The notes under the pieces are model-generated. The model ran no database searches, was not told the DNA's origin, and worked only from the letters and a program-made list of their open reading frames with translations. 10,398 nt of DNA, taken from Acidobacteriaceae bacterium (GTDB lineage: Bacteria > Acidobacteriota > Terriglobia > Terriglobales > Acidobacteriaceae). The stretch's first letter is position 1. Every line of letters begins with the position of its first letter. The translations under genes and the position numbers were made by a program. Below are positions 6,979 to 10,398 of the stretch, one piece after another. The stretch lies in NCBI GenBank assembly GCA_027311125.1, contig DAICZO010000328.1, positions 1 through 10,398 of the forward strand. The letters run 5' to 3'.

Positions 6979-7764
6979 GTGCTCACCCGGCACGCCATCA
7001 CGCGCCGAGCCGATCATTACGGCGTTGATGCTGCCGTCGTGGAACGGGACTACGTCCTCGCCCACATCGTTGCTCAGCTCCACCAACTGCAGCTTGCAGA
7101 TGGGGGTCGCCTCGTCTTCAAAGGTGGAACGGCACTCCGGCTTGTCCACATCGGCGACTACCGATATTAAGCCGACCTCGACTTCACCCTGATCGATGGA
7201 AGCGTTGAGGCTGCGAACGCAGCGATGGCTGACGTTCTTGCGGCAGCGCGCGACCACGCCGGGCTGCCCATGTTGGAACTGACAGAGGATGACAGCCCAT
7301 CGATTGCCTACGTCGGACCGCTTGAGGCCAGAAAGCCGCGACGCATCAAGCTGGACGTCTCGGATTCCGAGGTGGTCGAGTCCGTCGAGCAGCGCACGAT
7401 CCTCCCCGACGTTTGGCCCGACCTTCCCGACGCCGTCCCCTTCGACGTCTATCCCATCGAGGAGATTGCAGCGGAGAAGCTGCGCTGCATCGTCCAGCGC
7501 GCGCAGTGCCGTGACATCTACGACATCTACCGGCTCGTAGAAGATGTGGGCGTGGACTTCGCAGAGGTCCGCCCGCTCTTTGAGCGGAAGGCGAAGGCCA
7601 AGGGAATCGATCCGGCGTCGTTCGAGGAGCGATTCGAGGACCGCCTCGGCCGGTACAAGACTCGGTGGGAGACGGAGATGCCAGAGCATGTTGCAGATCC
7701 GCCGCGTTTCGACGACGTCGTTCGGGTCGTGCGTAGGCATCTGCGTGGTGCAGAACTGATCTGA
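6979..7764 (+). pseudogene. abiEii: Type IV toxin AbiEii (nucleotidyltransferase), interrupted by one nonsense codon
   Basis: AbiEii/MenT-type toxins are nucleotidyltransferases of the DUF1814 group that block growth, in characterised members by adding nucleotides to tRNA ends. Translation from GTG 6979 (GTGGGGA upstream) gives RHAITRRADHYGVDAAVVER, then RLVFKGGTALRLVHIGDYRY; the GG motif is at residues 49-50. A TAA (7168-7170) then replaces the usual Ser codon immediately before ADLDFTL, whose Asp66 and Asp68 are the metal-binding pair. The same frame stays open to 7764, with RRIKLDVSD and EEIAAEKLRCIVQRAQCRDI then YDIYRLVE, the usual C-terminal motifs. Restored length is 261 residues, normal for the family. 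One C-to-A change (TCA to TAA) explains the lesion. A restart at ATG 7225 would lack the active site. Inactive unless read through. Confidence 0.88.
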
Positions 7765-7773
7765 GGTTGAGCA

Positions 7774-8252
7774 ATGTCGGGTGGTCGGATGCAATTCCGC
7801 CAGAGGGATTCATCAGAGCTGGCCAAGTTCGGCACGCCGGTCTCAACCTTTCGCCACAACCACTTCCCGTTGGAAGACAACGGCACGCGCGCGGAGACGG
7901 TACGTTTGCCAAGCTGCGGATGCCACCACTTCCAAACTAACCCGGCCTCTACCTCTGGGAAGTGGACGGCCGGGTGGTGTATGTGGGGCAGACGCGAGCA
8001 CCACTGAGCGTGCGCCTCGGCTCCCAGGGTTACTCCACTATCTCGAAATGCAACACCTTCGCCCGGCAATCGGGCCGCACCAACGGCGGGCAACAGACGA
8101 ACTGACGAGTCAATGCTCTCGCAAACCGATCCATCGCGGATGGGCGCACGCTTGTCATCTTGATTCGGCCACGGAGAGAGGCGAGGCGTGAAGAATCCGC
8201 CTTGATGAGCCACTTCGCCTTGCCATCATGGAATCGCCGAGACGAGCGTTAG
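7774..8252 (+). pseudogene. GIY-YIG-like nuclease-superfamily protein, broken
   Basis: Begins 9 bases after the AbiEii stop. The first frame reads FGTPVSTFRHNHFPLEDNGT, then shifts near 7893 to GDGTFAKLRMPPLPN. A TAA follows (7938-7940), then PGLYLWEVDGRVVYVGQTR, which contains the GLY and YVG elements of the GIY-YIG fold at normal spacing, with an Arg nearby. Next comes RLGSQGYSTISKCNTFARQ, then GRTNGGQQTN, a TGA (8103-8105), RVNALANRSIADGRTLVILI and an ending SHFALPSWNRRDER. Two nonsense codons and a frameshift make it non-functional. GIY-YIG proteins are mostly DNA endonucleases; the catalytic Glu cannot be assigned with certainty. Spacing suggests it belonged to the AbiE transcript as a possible third gene, though simple co-location is equally possible. 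Confidence 0.72.
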
Positions 8253-8265
8253 GACTTGTCATCTG

Positions 8266-8781
8266 TCAGCGATCAAGTGTCATAGCAGCATGGTTCCGAC
8301 CACGTCGTGGGAAAGTCACTGGCCCGGGATGCTCTAGATGACCAACGGCCAACTGCCCGGGAGCTTGCGTGGTTGCGCACCGACGCCAGGGAGGACTTGA
8401 CGGCGCAGCATGTGGCAGATTGCGGACGTGGAGGTACGCCGCCCAGAGAATGATAGCGACGTGGATGGCGGGAAGATTCCGAGCCACAATCAGAGGCAAG
8501 TAGAGGTCCGTGACGGTCCAATCTCGTGCACCCAGCGATTCAGTAACCTCGAAGAGTTGGCAGCGAAACCCGTTTGCGGTAAAGACAGCGGTCTCGGCCG
8601 CGACCACCGTAGACGCGAAAGCAACCCGCCGATCTGATCGACCGGCGAGGCCGCCGACAAGCACATATAGGGCGCACGACTCAATCGATGCCCAGATGAG
8701 GGTATGGACAATCTTGATCGCCTCAACGAGGAACTTGTGAGGCGGGAACGCTACAACTGGAGTCGCTTCGATCTTGGCCAT
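8266..8781 (-). CDS. Conserved small membrane protein with three predicted helices
   Basis: A 171-residue frame from the ATG at 8781. Hydrophobic segments are near residues 24-46 (IVHTLIWASIESCALYVLVG), 53-72 (VAFASTVVAAETAVFTANGF) and 101-119 (NLPAIHVAIILWAAYLHV). The pattern HTLIW-SIES, then RSDRR, NGFRC, ESLGA, VTD-YLP and LPAIHV recalls an uncharacterised family of integral membrane proteins; I know no function for it. The family-like part ends near residue 122. The remaining 50 residues are Arg/Pro-rich and look like read-through into non-coding sequence, so the true stop may have been lost. No good ribosome binding site is seen. It starts 7 bases after the stop of the upstream fragment, so translational coupling is possible. 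Confidence 0.65.
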   Translation of the reverse strand: MAKIEATPVVAFPPHKFLVEAIKIVHTLIWASIESCALYVLVGGLAGRSDRRVAFASTVVAAETAVFTANGFRCQLFEVTESLGARDWTVTDLYLPLIVARNLPAIHVAIILWAAYLHVRNLPHAAPSSPPWRRCATTQAPGQLAVGHLEHPGPVTFPRRGRNHAAMTLDR

Positions 8782-8788
8782 GTTGTCG

Positions 8789-9182
8789 CTACGAATACGT
8801 CGTGGACATGATCGTCGCTCGGAAGAACTCGCCCTTCTCCCAACGGTCTGATCCAAAGAAGTACCCGACCTGTGCCCGTGTCGTAACCCGGGTGCCCTCG
8901 AAGACCGACTCTGCTTCCAGGGATCCGCCAAACGGGTAGTTGCCCCACTCTTCGCCCTTCGGCTGCGCCCACCGTGACATCGTCACGGTGGGCAGCGAGC
9001 CATCCGCATCAACTGTTATCTCCGGCATCAGCACATGGCCGCCGATGCGCCACTCGGCGACAGCACTATCCCGCGTCGGCCATATGCCGACTCGAAACAT
9101 GGTGGTGGCTAACCGATTGAGAAACCGCGTCACACCGTTGGCATGTCCGCCTCTGTACATCCAGCGCAGAGATTCGTCGTGT
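8789..9182 (-). pseudogene. C-terminal fragment of a DUF6544/DUF6920-like protein
   Basis: The frame is open from after a TGA at 9183-9185 to a TAG at 8789. It reads RLATTMFRVGIWPTRDSAVA, then EWRIGGHVLMPEITVD, SRWAQPKGEEWGNYPFGG, FEGTRVTTRAQVGYFFGSDR and KGEFFRATI. The W-to-PFG-to-GEFFRATI layout resembles the C-terminal half of proteins annotated DUF6544 or DUF6920, of unknown function. Those are about 250-300 residues long; only about 130 remain and the N-terminal half is not found upstream, so this is a truncated gene. The family match is from memory of the pattern and is moderate. It lies between two membrane-protein frames on the same strand. Confidence 0.55.
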
Positions 9183-9270
9183 CAGCTCATGATTCGCGAC
9201 TCCTCGATCAATCCGCGAGTACTTGTAAACGGTTCTCAGTGGTTGGCGAACCCTTTGGCGACACCACACT

Positions 9271-9523
9271 TTAGCCATGCTCCTTCGTGCCATCGATGAC
9301 CATCATCTCTCTGCGGCAGCGCCGTGCGGTGGACTCAACGACCGCCCAGCTCAGGGAGAATTCAAAGGCAAGGACCACGAGTTCGTTAGGTGAAGTTTCC
9401 CGAAGCCTTCGCGGCAATGGCAAGGCCGAGAACCGTCGTATACCAAACCAGTCCATTCTTAAAATGAAGGACTCCGAAGGACTCCGAAACGAGAGTTGAG
9501 TTGGACTGGTCGGTAGTGGGCAT
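9271..9523 (-). pseudogene. Frameshifted small two-helix membrane protein (unknown family)
   Basis: The ATG at 9521-9523 has a strong GGAGGAG site (9529-9535) 5 bases upstream. It gives MPTTDQSNST, then HFKNGLVWYTTVLGLAIAAK and ASGNFT, stopping at 9386-9388 after 45 residues. In another frame, directly overlapping that stop, the sequence goes on as NELVVLAFEFSLSWAVVEST, then ARRCRREM, to a stop at 9271. Two hydrophobic segments separated by a short loop and followed by Arg residues suggest a small membrane protein broken by one frameshift. I do not recognise the family. A 45-residue single-helix protein is the alternative reading. Confidence 0.45.
9469..9488. repeat. Tandem 10-bp duplication GGACTCCGAA
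   Basis: Two exact head-to-tail copies (9469-9478, 9479-9488) inside the coding start of the small membrane-protein pseudogene. A 10-base duplication shifts frame relative to an ancestor with one copy and could contribute to the lesion. Confidence 0.7.
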
Positions 9524-9704
9524 TGTGACTCCTCCAAAAGGAGGCGTCGAGCCACTACGGGGCGACTACCGCATTGCGGTCGTCCAGCCCGAACCTGACG
9601 TCGCAGTAAATGAGCAATCCATGTTGTTTTTCAGGCTCCAAAGACCTACCGCAAAATCAACATGAAGAAACTTCTGATATCACAGTACTGCCCTCACTCT
9701 TACG

Positions 9705-10145
9705 TCATCGAGGCACAATGACCCTATAATTGCCTTGGGCATGGCCGTTGTTCAACGGGCCAGACGCCCACCGAGTGATTTTGACAGCGACGTCTCCCTT
9801 ACCGGGGACAGCAGTGTTGATCGGTGCATTGATACCACGATCAATTTTGAACACCGAATCCCCCGCTGAAATCCGAAGACCCAGATTGATACATATCATC
9901 CGATGTTTCTTCCACTTGATCCTCGTAGGAGTACCCCCAAATGGAAGATCGATGTAGGTGACCAAGGGTCGCTCCTTTACATGCGCTATAAAACCACACA
10001 TAGGACAGCGGACTTCTGAGACGATCTTTTCGATAGCGATCTCGGCTACAGGACCAATTCTCCGGTAATGGAGGACTCTCACCACCTTTAAGCCAACGAG
10101 GGCGCTACAAATATCGCTAGGATCGAAAAGGAAGGGGGAGCACAT
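9705..10145 (-). pseudogene. ISL3-family transposase, N-terminal fragment
   Basis: From ATG 10145 the 146-residue frame holds the ISL3-type zinc-ribbon start: VRCPMCG near residue 47, then VKERPLVTYIDLPFGGTPTR and KWKKHRMIC. The second Cys of the distal pair is missing (CINLGL where C-N-x-x-C is usual), so the finger is probably damaged. The rest (VFKIDRGINAPINTAVPG, ITRWASGPLNN) loosely follows the next part of ISL3 transposases, which leads to the HTH. Full proteins are about 400-450 residues with a DDE catalytic domain, absent here. No terminal inverted repeats were found. Strong truncation by an unknown event left only the DNA-binding end, close to the right tRNA repeat. Confidence 0.75.
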
Positions 10146-10331
10146 TGGCTTTGTTTTGTTTCACAGCTTGTAAGGCTACAGGCTCCCCCGCCCCTCTTCT
10201 TTTCAAAATGAACTTGGTTACCTTGGTTGTTACTTCATTCATAGCGCAACAGGAGAGATATACACCTAGACCCCGTTAAAAGCTGAAGGGCCGCCAAAGT
10301 AGTCCGTCCATAGGATTGATTCTCGGACAGC

Positions 10332-10363
10332 AGAAGGGCCGGTCCTTGCGGACCGACCCTTCT
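10332..10363 (-). terminator. Terminator-like hairpin behind the right tRNA
   Basis: Same 14-bp stem and GCAA loop as at 5847-5878 but with the single G-U pair at a different stem position. Both copies are fully paired only as minus-strand RNA, which supports a role at the tRNA transcript end. Confidence 0.65.
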
Positions 10364-10374
10364 GGATTTCTCAG

Positions 10375-10398
10375 TGGCGGGGGCAGGATTTGAACCTA
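10375..10398 (-). tRNA. tRNA-Met, 3' end only (probable intact gene continuing past window)
   Basis: Minus strand: TTCAAAT T-loop, CCTGC stem strand, acceptor 3' strand CCCCGCC and discriminator A at 10375; CCA not encoded. Identity as tRNA-Met is taken from the matching left copy, which keeps the CAT anticodon. The 5' two thirds lie outside the window, so integrity is assumed from the integration model, not seen. Confidence 0.7.

Larger units (their letters stand above)
5841..10398. mobile_element. Putative tRNA-integrated genomic element bounded by direct repeats
   Basis: The copies at 5841-5913 and 10326-10398 (right copy cut by the window) are in the same orientation, offset 4485 bases, and each carries a tRNA 3' end plus hairpin. 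The left copy lacks the tRNA 5' half, as expected for the distal attachment site of an element inserted at a tRNA 3' end. Cargo is an AbiE pair, a GIY-YIG-like gene and several membrane or unknown proteins. No integrase or excisionase gene is visible, so the element is probably stranded or was mobilised in trans. Confidence 0.6.
10326..10398. repeat. Right direct repeat (att-like), cut by window end
   Basis: Second copy of 5841-5913, with 5 mismatches in 73 bases. The true right end lies beyond the window, so the length of the repeat is unknown. Confidence 0.85.

Noticed and set aside
6784..7794. A 336-residue minus-strand open frame opposite the AbiE genes
   Set aside because: It is antisense to well-recognised AbiEi/AbiEii coding sequence, has no family-like motifs and is explained by codon structure of the plus-strand genes.
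2789..8105. Stop-codon reassignment or suppression as an explanation for in-frame stops
   Set aside because: TGA (parA, GIY-YIG), TAA (abiEii, GIY-YIG, IS3) and TAG (IS3) all occur as internal stops, and frameshifts accompany them; intact genes end normally with TAG or TGA. Decay is simpler.
7346..8213. Minus-strand Arg-rich frames opposite abiEii and the GIY-YIG remnant
   Set aside because: Composition typical of antisense frames in GC-rich genes; no recognisable domain.
10146..10325. Short frame from ATG 10208 between the ISL3 fragment and the right repeat
   Set aside because: Only 23 codons, no clear ribosome binding site and no recognisable product; the stretch shows nothing else I can support.

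Overview
The window looks like the edge between a stable bacterial chromosome and an accessory region full of gene remnants. The host is most likely an actinobacterium. The Fic protein, the DinB-like protein and the AbiE pair read like actinobacterial family members, and the first 2 kb has visibly lower GC than the rest. I cannot name a genus; a low- to mid-GC actinobacterium, perhaps an acidimicrobial lineage, is a guess.

Layout. Positions 1-2079 hold three intact, co-directional genes of ordinary chromosomal character: the C-terminal part of an M13 (PepO/neprilysin-type) metallopeptidase, a small Smr-domain protein and a DinB-superfamily metal-binding protein. From about 2300 base composition changes and most genes are broken. 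On the minus strand lie a ParA ATPase pseudogene (stop codon in its P-loop, two frameshifts, missing C-terminus), two clusters of an ACCGTTGACC-type repeat, and an apparently intact 424-residue Fic protein with a near-perfect inverted repeat over its promoter region. On the plus strand follow a truncated, frameshifted S51-type peptidase and an IS3-family OrfA remnant.

Positions 5841-5913 and 10326-10398 are direct copies (68 of 73 bases identical). Both contain the 3' part of a minus-strand tRNA plus a terminator-like hairpin. The left copy is only a tRNA 3' half with a CAT anticodon; the right copy runs off the window, probably into the functional tRNA-Met gene. This is the footprint of a roughly 4.5-kb element inserted at a tRNA 3' end, with no integrase visible.

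Inside the element, an AbiEi/AbiEii type IV toxin-antitoxin pair has an inverted-repeat operator. The antitoxin is frameshifted in a CA-dinucleotide run and the toxin carries a TAA just before its catalytic Asp-Leu-Asp. A broken GIY-YIG-like gene follows within 10 bases. Facing these on the minus strand are a frameshifted small membrane protein, a fragment of a DUF6544/DUF6920-like protein and a three-helix membrane protein. The right end holds the N-terminal part of an ISL3-family transposase.

The window is best read as a decaying accessory region beside a tRNA, in which fic is the one clearly intact accessory gene. I see no wholly new system. The best leads are the AbiE lesions, the tRNA-bounded element, the repeat clusters between fic and parA, and the fic operator.
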